A DNA stretch of 64,000 bases, from the NCBI GenBank assembly GCA_934130285.1, contig CAKOXT010000003.1, positions 1-64,000 on the forward strand. Reading direction: 5' to 3'. The stretch comes from an uncultured Clostridia bacterium (GTDB lineage: Bacteria > Bacillota > Clostridia > TANB77 > CAG-508). The notes under the pieces are model-generated. The model ran no database searches and was not told where the DNA came from. It saw only the letters and a list, made by a program, of their open reading frames with translations. Numbering within the stretch: position 1 is the stretch's first letter; every line of letters begins with the position of its first letter. This document shows positions 35,197-43,814 of this stretch, in pieces. A program made the translations under genes and the position numbers.

Positions 35197-36076
35197 TTAT
35201 GCATTTTTATTCATTATATAAGGATGAACATGAACAACAGCCTTATCAACCTTATCAAGAGCTTCAACATCTTTTTCCAAATGGTTAGCAAGCTCGTGGC
35301 TATCATAAGTACTCATATTGCCATCAACAGCAATTGTAAAAACAACAAAATATTTATAACCAACAGGAGCAGAATAAATATTATAGCAATTTTTAATATC
35401 ATCATGACTTTTTACAAGAGTCATAATTTCATTTGTAGTCTTTTCATCAAGAGAAACATCCATTAAAACATTATAACTTTCAATAAAGATTTCTAATCCT
35501 GTAATAAATATCCAAGCAGAAATACCAATACCAACAACACCATCAACCCAATATATACCAGCCAACCCAAACAAAATAGAAATAAGAGTAAATGTTGTAA
35601 CTATACAGTCATTTCTGTGATCCTTGTAATTTGATTTCAAAAGAATGTTATCATATTTTTTAAACATTGACTTCGTATAAAGAAATAAACAAAATTTAGT
35701 TACTATAGTTATTATACACACAATAATTAAAAAATAAGAAAATTCAAAATATGAATGTTGTATAAGAGCTCCGAATAGAATCAATTAAAAGTTTTGCTGA
35801 AACCACAATCATAGAAATACTAATAAAAAGTGAAAAAATATATTCAGCTTTACCATGTCCAAAATTATGATCACTATCTTTAGGTTCACTTGAAATCTTG
35901 TTCCCAATGAAAGTCATTAAAGAGGCAACTATATCAGAAGCACTGTTTACACTATCAGCAATCATTGATTGACTATGAGTTAAAAGCCCAATAAATCCTT
36001 TTATGATAAGCAAAAATATATTTCCAAATATTCCAGCAAGTCCAGCCTTTTTAATATCATTATATTTATTTTCCAT
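35197..36076 (-). pseudogene. Cation diffusion facilitator (CDF) transporter, split by a frameshift
   Basis: Two minus-strand ORFs (36076-35744 and 35784-35197) together encode a CDF metal exporter of about 290 residues. The first has membrane helices 1-3 with the metal-binding pattern SMIADSVNSASD and DSDHNFGHGKAEY. The second has helices 4-6 with YKDHRNDC and the cytoplasmic domain ending VDKAVVHVHPY. The frames differ by one base; the switch must occur near 35765-35775, at ATT CGG AGC. An extra T or C there would restore DSIGAL. Everything else is intact, so it may be a recent mutation or a sequence error. Confidence 0.85.
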
Positions 36077-36180
36077 TTTTAAATCCTCACTTTAAAATAT
36101 TAACCTATATCATAACATATAACCCAAAATTTTCAATATACCATAAATGAAGAGTAAAAATGTGCAAACCCTCTAATTCA

Positions 36181-36209
36181 TTGACTTTTTAGCAATTTCG
36201 ATATAAAAT
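36181..36209 (+). promoter_or_regulatory. Promoter of the Clp-N/AAA/M41 gene
   Basis: TTGACT and TAAAAT are 17 bases apart, 31 bases before the start codon. Confidence 0.65.
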
Positions 36210-36239
36210 ATTTGTATTAAAATTTAAGGAGGCGATTTT

Positions 36240-38276
36240 ATGATGTTACAGACTACATCTCAAAAGCTAGTAAATGAAATGGTCCGGATAAACAAGGAAC
36301 AGTCACGAACTAGCTGCAATGTTGCAACATTAATTGACGCACTATTTAACATCAGAGACGAAGAAAATGATTTTGCAAATCTATTTTATATTTATTTTGA
36401 AAAACAGTTAAAAATCAAAACAGATGTAATAGATTCTGCAATTTCTCAGCTCGATGGTAAATCAGAAAATGTAACTAGTTCAAAAATCACATTTGAGATT
36501 GATGAAGAAGGAGGAACCATAGAAATCGAAAGTGACGAAGAATTGAAAAAAGTCATTTGTTCTGTCGATAAACTTATTACAGAAAATGATAAAAAATACG
36601 TCATTCCAGATTATTTCATGGTAGCACTTTTTGAATCTGAATCTCAGACAATGCGACGCTTCTTGAAGAAAATAAATGCCAACTATATGGAGGCAAAAAC
36701 GTTCTTCGAGAGAGAAAAAATCTTTGGTTACGAAATTGTACCTTTTGAACTTAGCCGTTTTGTTAAGTACAAAAACCCTGACTACAAGAACATAGAATCA
36801 GATATTGTAGGAAGGAAAAAAGAAATCAAAGAGATTTATCGAATCATGTTAAAATCCAGCAAACGGAACGTTATCATCTACGGCAAAGCCGGAGTGGGAA
36901 AAACCGCTGTTGGAGAAAAATTTACTTATGAAATAGCAAATGGATTGTGCCCAGTACGATTTGCTAAATTCAAAGTATTTGAGATGAGTGTGAGACATTT
37001 CATACTCAATTGCGAAGACTCAAGACAAGCAAACGAAAAGATGAACTCACTTTTGGACTTTCTCAGCAAGCAGAAAGATGATATTATTCTGCTTATTGAT
37101 GAAATTCAGACAATACTCGGAAAAGGAGGATTTTTCGACCCGAAAAAACTGGACTTGTCAACAACCTTAAAACCTATCCTGGCTAGAAGTGATGTGAGAA
37201 TCATTGGAATCACAACATCTACTGACTACTACAGTAGTTTTTTAACTGATGCAACACTTTCCAGAAGATTTGAGGGAGTAGAAGTCGAAGAACCTAAACA
37301 CAAGGAAATCTTCGATATGATTATTCCAAGAGTCAGAAAGATGGAAAAGAAAAAAGGTGTATCAATTTCTGATGAAGCAATTCAGCAGTGCATTTGGTAC
37401 GCAGCATGTTTTGAATACAACAAATCGAATCCAGATAAGAGCATTGACGTAGTTGACAGAGCAATGGCCAATGCAGAACTTGAAGACAGAAACTATGTAA
37501 CCAAAGATGACATAGTCAACGTTTTCAGAATCTCATTTAAAAGATGGGACAACATGGCTGAAACAGTTAAGCTTTCAACAGCTTATCATGAGGCTGGACA
37601 CTACGTTATTGGAAGAATTGTCAACAGCGGAGTATATGAAATCCTTGCGGTATCAATATATCCAACAGACGATTACAATGGTATAAACGTCTTTGAATAT
37701 AATGATGAAGTTACACCAGTCACCAACAAAAGTTTCTACTTAAACAGTATGGCACTTGATTTGGGAGGCAGAGCCGCTGAGGAACTTGTATTCAATGATA
37801 TTAATAGTGGAGCATCGGAAGACCTGTGTAATACCACCGAAACAGCTAAAACCATGATTATGGAATATGGCCTCGGCGGAAAAGTAAGTAAAAACAGATA
37901 CTATTTTGATTTCGATATGGGAGTAGGAAGTGGAGAAGATGCAGATGAAATTAGTGATGAAGTAGACAAGGTTATCGAAGAAGCATACAAACTGTCAAAA
38001 AAATATTTGACTGAAAACAGAGATTACCTTGATGCAATCGCAAAAGCATTAGTATCTAATCAGATTCTCATGAGAGAAGAGTTGGATCAGATATGGGCCA
38101 AAGTTACCGAAGCAAGAAAAAGAAAGGAAGCTAGAAGCCATGGTCACTCTTACCAGAAGAAATTAAAGAACACTGAAAAAAGAAGTATCGTCAGATCAGA
38201 TATTAGAACACACATTAAAAAAGGAAAGAGGGTTGCAAAGCGCATAAGAAAAGAAATGGCAAAAATGTTTAAATGA
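36240..38276 (+). CDS. Fusion protease: Clp N-domain, ClpA/B-type AAA module and FtsH-type M41 peptidase
   Basis: The 678-residue protein combines parts from two protease families. Residues about 1-165 resemble a Clp N-terminal repeat domain (VIPDYFMVALFESESQTMRRFLKK). Residues about 185-430 are a ClpA/ClpB D1-type AAA ATPase: VGRKKEI, Walker A GKAGVGKTA (about 216-224), Walker B LLIDEIQT, Arg finger SRRFEGVEVEEP. Residues about 445-630 are a peptidase M41 domain with the zinc site HEAGH near 449, LGGRAAEELVF, and GASEDL, which supplies the third ligand. The C-terminus is very basic. There is no membrane segment, unlike FtsH. AAGGAGG precedes the start, where two ATGs abut (36240, 36243). It should unfold and degrade proteins in the cytosol. 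It belongs to the GC-richer solitary genes. Confidence 0.8.
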   Translation: MMLQTTSQKLVNEMVRINKEQSRTSCNVATLIDALFNIRDEENDFANLFYIYFEKQLKIKTDVIDSAISQLDGKSENVTSSKITFEIDEEGGTIEIESDEELKKVICSVDKLITENDKKYVIPDYFMVALFESESQTMRRFLKKINANYMEAKTFFEREKIFGYEIVPFELSRFVKYKNPDYKNIESDIVGRKKEIKEIYRIMLKSSKRNVIIYGKAGVGKTAVGEKFTYEIANGLCPVRFAKFKVFEMSVRHFILNCEDSRQANEKMNSLLDFLSKQKDDIILLIDEIQTILGKGGFFDPKKLDLSTTLKPILARSDVRIIGITTSTDYYSSFLTDATLSRRFEGVEVEEPKHKEIFDMIIPRVRKMEKKKGVSISDEAIQQCIWYAACFEYNKSNPDKSIDVVDRAMANAELEDRNYVTKDDIVNVFRISFKRWDNMAETVKLSTAYHEAGHYVIGRIVNSGVYEILAVSIYPTDDYNGINVFEYNDEVTPVTNKSFYLNSMALDLGGRAAEELVFNDINSGASEDLCNTTETAKTMIMEYGLGGKVSKNRYYFDFDMGVGSGEDADEISDEVDKVIEEAYKLSKKYLTENRDYLDAIAKALVSNQILMREELDQIWAKVTEARKRKEARSHGHSYQKKLKNTEKRSIVRSDIRTHIKKGKRVAKRIRKEMAKMFK

Positions 38277-38317
38277 CGTTTCTGCATATATCGCCCAAAA
38301 AAGTAATTAAATAATCA

Positions 38318-38352
38318 AAAAGGGACTCGACTAATTTAGTCGGGTCCTTTTC
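38318..38352 (+). terminator. Terminator of the fusion protease gene
   Basis: AAAGGGACTCGACT pairs with AGTCGGGTCCTTTT around a 5-base loop. Confidence 0.9.
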
Positions 38353-38479
38353 AAATATATAACTCTCTGATAAATGCGAAACATTTTCAATATGTAATTA
38401 TAATTTTGTTTCACATTTTTTTTATTTCTATAAATTAGAAAAAAAATATACAAATATTGCAAAAAAAATTGTAAAAATA

Positions 38480-38507
38480 TTGAAAAAAATATAAAAATAT
38501 ATATAAT
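38480..38507 (+). promoter_or_regulatory. Probable promoter for the 250-residue membrane protein
   Basis: TTGAAA and TATAAT are 16 bases apart in a very A/T-rich region. Confidence 0.5.
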
Positions 38508-38602
38508 AAATTTAGCAATTGATGATAACTAAAATTAGTGAAAATATTGCAATAAAAACTAGACTAAAATAGTTGTGCTTTGCAAAAAAGGAGGAGAAAA
38601 TT

Positions 38603-39355
38603 ATGAAAGATGAAAAGAAAAGTGATATCATTCCTCAAGATTCGACAGAAGAAAATATAATGGAAAAGGAGAAAAAAACTAAAGTAAATAAGAAATTTAA
38701 TATAGGAAAAATTATATTAATTATTTTACTTATAATACTTATTTATATTGTATTATCAACAGGCAGGAAGATGATTATATTAAATAATTTAAGTAAAAAC
38801 GTTTTGACATATATAAATAGCTCTAATGCATATGTAAAAATATCTGGTGACTTAACTAATGGCTATGAGTATATAGAAATGTACAAAAAAGAAGATACAA
38901 TAAAAAATTTTTCAAAAATGAATGATAAAGATGTATTTATAACTACAATAGAAACACCTAATGAATTTAAATACTATATTGATAATCCTGAATATAAAAA
39001 ATTAAGAGTCGTAAATGATGGAATTCATCAAAAAGAAATAATAGAAAATCCAATTTTTTATTATGGTACATTTTGGGATAAGTTCGTAATAGCAATGTTT
39101 ACTAAAATTGATACTGATAAGGTAAATGGAACGGACTGTTATGTTTTAAGTTCTTCTGATACATCAGCATTTTCAGACTGTTATGGCACTTACGAGGGAA
39201 AATCATATGTTGAAAAAGACACTGGATTACTTATAAAGAAAACTACTTTAAGAGATGAAAAAGAATGTGTAACTAATTATGAATATAAATTTAATGAAAA
39301 TACAGATAAAGATATGGAAGAACCAGATAGTTCACAATATGAAATTGAAGAATAA
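38603..39355 (+). CDS. Membrane-anchored extracellular protein of unknown function
   Basis: The start at 38603 follows AAGGAGGAG. The 250-residue protein has a charged cytoplasmic N-terminus of about 35 residues and one membrane segment (about 36-56, IGKIILIILLIILIYIVLS). An extracellular beta-rich domain of about 190 residues follows, containing DCYVLSSSDTS and GKSYVEKDTGLLIKK. That pattern (knowing a set of strands ending in a conserved GLLIKK) resembles LolA/LppX-like or DUF-type lipoprotein folds, but I cannot name the family. Codon use is host-like. Confidence 0.65.
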   Translation: MKDEKKSDIIPQDSTEENIMEKEKKTKVNKKFNIGKIILIILLIILIYIVLSTGRKMIILNNLSKNVLTYINSSNAYVKISGDLTNGYEYIEMYKKEDTIKNFSKMNDKDVFITTIETPNEFKYYIDNPEYKKLRVVNDGIHQKEIIENPIFYYGTFWDKFVIAMFTKIDTDKVNGTDCYVLSSSDTSAFSDCYGTYEGKSYVEKDTGLLIKKTTLRDEKECVTNYEYKFNENTDKDMEEPDSSQYEIEE

Positions 39356-39386
39356 GTGAAATTATAAAAATATAATTGTCAAAATA

Positions 39387-39418
39387 AAAACGCTCTCTAT
39401 CATAGATAGAGAGTGTTT
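39387..39418 (-). terminator. Terminator of the secreted-protein gene
   Basis: CTCTCTAT/ATAGAGAG stem; on the minus strand a GTTTTTATTTT tract follows. Confidence 0.75.
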
Positions 39419-39480
39419 CGTAATGTGAGGATATTTTGCCAAAAAGTTATTTAAATAAAATTTGATTAATATATGAACAC

Positions 39481-39885
39481 TTAAAATAACCAAATACCAG
39501 TCCAACCATCTAAATCATCGCCAGTAACAAAAATTCTAATTGTATAAGTACCTGCTGGATAAGACGGATCATATAAACAATGAATATTGTTTATACTAGT
39601 ATTTCCATGTAAAATACAAGTATTTAACAATTTGTCTTGATAATATACATATACAGTAATAATACTTGATGAACTGTAATTTTGTGTTTGGACAGAAAAT
39701 TCTTTTATTGACTTATTAGAATAGCCACTAAAAGATTTAGTATTAATAGTTGCTGATGTAGTACCACTTGTTGTGTGAATATTTTTATATGGAATACTTG
39801 CTGCTAGGGCAGTATTCGAAAAAAATCCACAAGTAAACATACAGATTAATAGGATTGCAAAAATTCTTGATATTTTTTTCTTCAT
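39481..39885 (-). CDS. Small secreted protein
   Basis: The 134-residue protein has a signal peptide (MKKKISRIFAILLICMFTCG, then cleavage near ALA-AS at residue 28-29) and a secreted Ser/Thr/Tyr-rich beta domain of about 105 residues ending GDDLDGWTGIWLF. The mature part has two Cys residues that could form a disulfide. GGAGG precedes the ATG. An inverted repeat lies upstream (39925-39971). Function unknown. Confidence 0.7.
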   Translation of the reverse strand: MKKKISRIFAILLICMFTCGFFSNTALAASIPYKNIHTTSGTTSATINTKSFSGYSNKSIKEFSVQTQNYSSSSIITVYVYYQDKLLNTCILHGNTSINNIHCLYDPSYPAGTYTIRIFVTGDDLDGWTGIWLF

Positions 39886-39924
39886 TATAAATCCTCCACA
39901 TAAATTGCAATCCTCACATTACTG

Positions 39925-39971
39925 TTGCTAAAATAGAATTATGATAAAATTAACGTATACTATTTTAGCAA
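39925..39971. promoter_or_regulatory. 12-bp inverted repeat, possible operator
   Basis: TTGCTAAAATAG (39925-39936) and CTATTTTAGCAA (39960-39971) are exact inverted copies around a 23-base A/T-rich spacer that could hold the -10 of the minus-strand secreted-protein gene. Confidence 0.45.
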
Positions 39972-40216
39972 TTTTGCCACTTTTTGTAAATTGACGTATA
40001 CACAATATAACATTTTACAATATATGTCAATACATAATATGGAAAAAATGAAGCAATACAAATATTTACAGAATTAAAAGAATATACAATATACAAAACA
40101 TAAATGATTACTAATACAATTCACTCAAATAATTAGTTAACAATGAAGTGAATCTAGTGAATTTTTGCTGTTCTTCAAAATAAAAAAAGAAAAATTTAAA
40201 GAAAAATTGCAAAAAA

Positions 40217-40239
40217 ATAAGAGAGTTTTAAACTCTCTA
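40217..40239 (-). terminator. Terminator downstream of tRNA-Pro
   Basis: GAGAGTTT/AAACTCTC stem followed on the minus strand by TTATTTTTTTG. Confidence 0.8.
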
Positions 40240-40243
40240 AAAT

Positions 40244-40319
40244 TGGTCGAGGTGACAGGGATCGAACCTGCGACCTCATGGTCCCAAACCACGCGCGCTA
40301 CCAACTGCGCTACACCTCG
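40244..40319 (-). tRNA. tRNA-Pro (TGG)
   Basis: The minus strand gives acceptor CGAGGTG/CACCTCG, anticodon loop TTTGGGA (TGG), T loop GTTCGATCC and an encoded CCA. Confidence 0.97.
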
Positions 40320-40470
40320 ATAAGTACTAAATCAAACTGCTTTTATATAATAGCACAACTTATTTACAATTTCAAGCATTTTTTAAAAATATTTAAAAAA
40401 ATAATAAAATTAGTTAAAAAATATATATAATTTCAGAAACTAATGTTATATATAAACATAGAGGGATTTT

Positions 40471-41070
40471 ATGAAAAAAATATATGAAGATTTTAATATA
40501 GAAGATAGAGAAAATAAAATTATGTTATCAGCACCACATTGCTGGCAAAAATACAAAAACGGAAGAAAGTATAAAAGAGAAACCAAAACAGGTATATTGG
40601 TGAAAGAAGTTTCAAAGCAATTAAATTTACCATGTATATATAAAACTAAATTCTACAAAAATGATCCAAATAGTGATGAAAAATCCACATATAGAGCAGA
40701 ACTTGTGGATTTTATAAATAAAAATCAAATAAAATTGCTATTTGACATACATAGTATGAATGCAAATAGGGAAGAAGATATTTGTATTGGCATAAACAAA
40801 GGTGAGAATATTTTTAATAGAATGGATCTTTGTGAAGTGATAAAAAATACATTTAACGAATTTAAGATAGATAAAGTTAGTGTAGATATGCCATTTAAAG
40901 CTTCAAAGTCAACTGTAATTTCATATGATATTTCTCACAAATGTAAAATACCATGTTTTCAAATAGAAATAAATAATAGATTTTTGTTTGCGACATATGA
41001 TACATACAATTACCAATTAATAAAAAAAGTGTTGATTGAAATAATATCAGAAATAGAAAAAAGAATATAA
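40471..41070 (+). CDS. N-formylglutamate amidohydrolase-like protein
   Basis: The 199-residue protein has LSAPHCWQKYKNGRKYKRE near the N-terminus, YKTKFYKNDPNSDEKSTYR, LLFDIHSMNANRE and QIEINNRF. The spacing of His, Glu, Asp and DIH matches the zinc-binding core of the N-formylglutamate amidohydrolase family. These enzymes hydrolyse N-formyl- or related N-acyl amino acids, but many family members have unknown substrates. No histidine-degradation genes are nearby, so the substrate is open. GAGGGATTTT precedes the ATG. Host-like codon use. Confidence 0.65.
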   Translation: MKKIYEDFNIEDRENKIMLSAPHCWQKYKNGRKYKRETKTGILVKEVSKQLNLPCIYKTKFYKNDPNSDEKSTYRAELVDFINKNQIKLLFDIHSMNANREEDICIGINKGENIFNRMDLCEVIKNTFNEFKIDKVSVDMPFKASKSTVISYDISHKCKIPCFQIEINNRFLFATYDTYNYQLIKKVLIEIISEIEKRI

Positions 41071-41096
41071 AAAAATCGCCCCCACACTTGGTGGGG
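41071..41096 (-). terminator. Terminator of the 112-residue cassette gene
   Basis: CCCCAC/GTGGGG stem; on the minus strand CGATTTTTTT follows. It may also stop the convergent plus-strand gene. Confidence 0.75.
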
Positions 41097-41155
41097 ACTT
41101 CCACAGATTTGATTGCCTTATTTATAGGCTTTCCCGCGATTGGTTGGTTAACAGG

Positions 41156-41494
41156 TTAGAGAATAATCTTATACTTGTAAGGCTTAACCGTGAGGCCAAA
41201 ATCCTTGCAAGCTTTTACCTGCTTGGCGTTCAAAGTCTTGTATACAACAGCCTTTCTTTTCTTGCGGTTGTCATAGTACAACGACTTAATAATGCCAGCG
41301 GTAGTCTTTCCAGGAACGAATCCCGGAGCAAAACTTACCCGAACCTCATAGAGATACGGGGCCACCAAAAAGAAGTGGGCCAAGTAGTCAACTTCTTCCG
41401 GGTGCAACTTTTGAACCTTGTCTTTTTTGCCTCTCCGCTTTTCCTCAAACAGCTGGTGCTTGAGAGCAGAAAGGGAATGATTCTTATTCTTCAT
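41156..41494 (-). CDS. Unknown basic 112-residue protein, GC-rich cassette gene
   Basis: A strongly basic soluble protein with a Lys/Arg-rich N-terminus (LFEEKRRGKKDKVQKLHPEE) and a mixed alpha/beta rest ending GLTVKPYKYKIIL, suggestive of nucleic-acid binding. AAGGAGG precedes the ATG. Composition and codon use are GC-rich relative to neighbours. It has its own promoter and terminator. No family recognised. Confidence 0.65.
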   Translation of the reverse strand: MKNKNHSLSALKHQLFEEKRRGKKDKVQKLHPEEVDYLAHFFLVAPYLYEVRVSFAPGFVPGKTTAGIIKSLYYDNRKKRKAVVYKTLNAKQVKACKDFGLTVKPYKYKIIL

Positions 41495-41549
41495 AGAATA
41501 CCTCCTTGGGTCGAACCAAACTGTGGCGTTTCAGGACAAGCCTAAAAAA

Positions 41550-41578
41550 ATTATAACACAAAATTATGTTAACAGCAA
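41550..41578 (-). promoter_or_regulatory. Promoter of the 112-residue cassette gene
   Basis: On the minus strand TTGCTG and TATAAT are 17 bases apart. Confidence 0.75.
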
Positions 41579-41579
41579 C

Positions 41580-41855
41580 TTATTTTTGAAAATCATCATC
41601 TTTTAATATAATTTTTTTCAAACTATTTTTTTTATAATGTTCATATGGAAACATTGGATTTGTTTTTCTTTTTTTATCAAAATATTCTATAAGAAAATCA
41701 ATAACTTCCATAACATCTAAATTATATGTTTTACAGAAGTTGATAGTATAATTTTTAACTAATGCATTTCTTTCAGAAGCACTATTGCAATCATGAAAAG
41801 TTGAGATTGCAGTACATAAGTCATTTTCAATTAAAATTTTAAGATCTTTTTCCAT
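41580..41855 (-). CDS. Unknown 91-residue protein
   Basis: The start at 41855 follows GGAG by 7 bases; the frame is open to an ATG at 41867 that overlaps that site. The protein is acidic at the N-terminus and basic at the C-terminus (HYKKNSLKKIILKDDDFQK), helical, without membrane segments. Codon use is AT-rich like the host. Function unknown. Confidence 0.6.
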   Translation of the reverse strand: MEKDLKILIENDLCTAISTFHDCNSASERNALVKNYTINFCKTYNLDVMEVIDFLIEYFDKKRKTNPMFPYEHYKKNSLKKIILKDDDFQK

Positions 41856-41939
41856 ATATAGCTCCATCTAATAAATTAATATTAGTGTACAATGTTTTGG
41901 GTTAATTGTAAAGAAAATATATTTATAAAATATAAACAA

Positions 41940-41970
41940 AAAAAGCTGTAAATTTAATTTACAGCTTTTA
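41940..41970 (-). terminator. Terminator downstream of tRNA-Arg (TCT)
   Basis: AAAGCTGTAAATT/AATTTACAGCTTT stem with a minus-strand T run. Confidence 0.85.
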
Positions 41971-42047
41971 TGGTGAGCCAGGAGGGGTTCGAACCCCCGA
42001 CCCCGCGCTTAGAAGGCGCGTGCTCTATCCAACTGAGCTACTGACCC
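41971..42047 (-). tRNA. tRNA-Arg (TCT)
   Basis: The minus strand gives acceptor GGGTCAG/CTGGCTC, anticodon loop CTTCTAA (TCT), T loop GTTCGAACC and an encoded CCA. It reads AGA, the dominant Arg codon here. Confidence 0.97.
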
Positions 42048-42109
42048 ATAACGCTTATTTAGAATACCATCTTTTAATAATTTTGTCAAGACGTTTTGAA
42101 GAAATTTAT

Positions 42110-42138
42110 ATAAAAAAAGAGAAGATAGCTCTTCTCCC
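42110..42138 (-). terminator. Terminator of the 132-residue cassette gene
   Basis: GAGAAGA/TCTTCTC stem with a TAGC loop; TTTTTTTA follows on the minus strand. Confidence 0.85.
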
Positions 42139-42146
42139 AAAAACAA

Positions 42147-42545
42147 TTATTGTTTTTTCAAGTAAATTGCGAAGTTTATTTCCGTCGAGAATCGGTCAGA
42201 TTCGTTGGAAATGGTGAAAGGGTAAATCGAAGCGAGTTGGTTCAAAATTTCAACCAGTCTTGCATAGTTATCTGCAGTAATAGTAAAAGAACTAACCCTG
42301 TAACAAGTCGCTGAATGGTGTGTGTAAATAAACAACCTCTTCATTGAATAAGTCAGGTTAAAAATTTTTCCATTACGCAAAACTCGATTTCCCGTACATC
42401 TTTCAACAAGTTCGTCATACAGATAGTCGACAATTTCGCTTAGGACAACATGCTCTCGACATTCTGGAATGTTTTTGGAAAACGGTCCATCTTGCCGGAG
42501 TTTAGCCAACAGATACGAGTAGTCAGCACGTGATTTTTCAATCAT
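42147..42545 (-). CDS. Unknown 132-residue protein, GC-rich cassette gene
   Basis: A soluble protein with an N-terminal helical half (MIEKSRADYSYLLAKLRQDG; VLSEIVDYLYDELVERC) and a beta-rich C-terminal half. GGAGG precedes the ATG. Codon use is GC-rich relative to neighbours. Its promoter is nearly the same as that of the cassette gene at 29384. No family recognised. Confidence 0.65.
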   Translation of the reverse strand: MIEKSRADYSYLLAKLRQDGPFSKNIPECREHVVLSEIVDYLYDELVERCTGNRVLRNGKIFNLTYSMKRLFIYTHHSATCYRVSSFTITADNYARLVEILNQLASIYPFTISNESDRFSTEINFAIYLKKQ

Positions 42546-42574
42546 AAAAAGTCCTCCAAAGCATATGATAACTA

Positions 42575-42602
42575 ATTATAGCACGTTTACATAAAAAAGC
42601 AA
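42575..42602 (-). promoter_or_regulatory. Promoter of the 132-residue cassette gene
   Basis: On the minus strand TTGCTT and TATAAT are 16 bases apart. The spacer TTTTATGTAAA...TGC is shared with the promoter at 29746. Confidence 0.8.
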
Positions 42603-42624
42603 TACATCTAACCAATTTTGCTTA

Positions 42625-43710
42625 TTAAATAAATTTTCTTGGTACTCTAGGTGAAATTCTACTTAAAATTTCATAGCTGATAGTACCAGCATTATTAGCT
42701 ACGTCTTCAAGTGTAATCAGTTTATTATCCCAGATAAATACATCATCACCAATGTTTGCTTCGATATTAGAAACATCAATCATGAAACTATCCATGCATA
42801 TTTTACCAACAATAGGTGCAAGCTTTCCATTAACAATAACAGAACCATTGTTAGACAAAGAACGATCAAGTCCATCGGCGTATCCTATTGGAACAGTGGC
42901 AATGCGTGAATCCTCAACTAATGTGTAACTTCCAGAATAGCCAATTTTTGAACCTTTAGATAAGTTTTTCAAAAAAGTAATTTTTGATTTCAATCTTGCA
43001 ACAGGTAGTAAAGGTAATTTATCGTATGCACCTGGAAATACAGCGTATCCATGAAGCAACAATCCTGGTCTTATAGTATTACAAGGAAGATCAGTACAAT
43101 TTAAAATTCCAGAAGAAGCACATAAATGTATGTATTTAAAATCAAAATAATTTTCTAAAAATAGTTTAGCGTTATTAAAGTTAGTAATTTGAAAATCTGT
43201 ATATTCTTTGTTTTCATCAGCAGAAGAAAGGTGAGAATACATTCCGTCTACAGATATATTTTTTAAATTAGTTATATCAGATACAATATTTTTTAAATCA
43301 TCTAAAAAGAAACCAGTACGATTCATACCTGTTTCTATTTCTAAATGAACAGAAACTTTTTTGTTTTTTTTGTGTGCAGCTGAGTCTAATCGTTTAAGAA
43401 ATTCAAAGTTAGCCACACCAACAGAAAGGTTATAATCTAAAATTGTATCAATTTCAAAATATGAAGGCTGATTCAAAATAAAAATTTCGTTATTATAACC
43501 ATGTTCTCTTAATTCTTTTCCTTCATCAGAAATAGCAACGGCCACAATAGAAAAAGAATTCATAAGTTCAGCATTATAATTTAAATAAGTGCCATAAGCA
43601 TTCGCTTTGACAACAGGCATTACACAAATTGAATCACCAACATAAGATTGAATTTGCTTAACATTATATAAAAAATTTTTTAAAGAAATTTCCAAAACAG
43701 TAGGTCTCAT
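42625..43710 (-). CDS. alr: Alanine racemase
   Basis: The 361-residue fold-type III PLP enzyme has the PLP-binding Lys in VVKANAYG (about residue 35), MNRTGFF, the catalytic Tyr in KIGYSGSYTL, GYADGLDR and KICMDSFMIDVS. It makes D-alanine for peptidoglycan. AAGGAGG precedes the ATG. It stands near but not in an operon with ldh. Length and motifs are normal for the family. Confidence 0.95.
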   Translation of the reverse strand: MRPTVLEISLKNFLYNVKQIQSYVGDSICVMPVVKANAYGTYLNYNAELMNSFSIVAVAISDEGKELREHGYNNEIFILNQPSYFEIDTILDYNLSVGVANFEFLKRLDSAAHKKNKKVSVHLEIETGMNRTGFFLDDLKNIVSDITNLKNISVDGMYSHLSSADENKEYTDFQITNFNNAKLFLENYFDFKYIHLCASSGILNCTDLPCNTIRPGLLLHGYAVFPGAYDKLPLLPVARLKSKITFLKNLSKGSKIGYSGSYTLVEDSRIATVPIGYADGLDRSLSNNGSVIVNGKLAPIVGKICMDSFMIDVSNIEANIGDDVFIWDNKLITLEDVANNAGTISYEILSRISPRVPRKFI

Positions 43711-43767
43711 AAAATCCTCCTTAATTAATATTTAAAAATTTTATAGCAAACAGTAAAAAGAATCAAT

Positions 43768-43806
43768 AAAAGGAGCTCAATTTATAAAAAATGAGCTCCC
43801 AAAAAA
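43768..43806 (-). terminator. Terminator of ldh
   Basis: GGAGCTCA/TGAGCTCC stem with a 12-base A/T loop; on the minus strand CTTTTATTG follows. Confidence 0.85.
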
Positions 43807-43814
43807 TAATAAAA

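Larger units (their letters stand above)
38277..38602. other. Intergenic region after the fusion protease
   Basis: It holds the terminator at 38318-38352 and a promoter at 38480-38507. The rest is A/T-rich with no recognisable gene. Confidence 0.6.
39886..40243. other. Intergenic region upstream of the secreted-protein gene
   Basis: It contains a 12-bp inverted repeat (39925-39971), two copies of ACGTATAC (about 39953 and 39995), and the tRNA-Pro terminator. No gene is visible. Confidence 0.5.
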
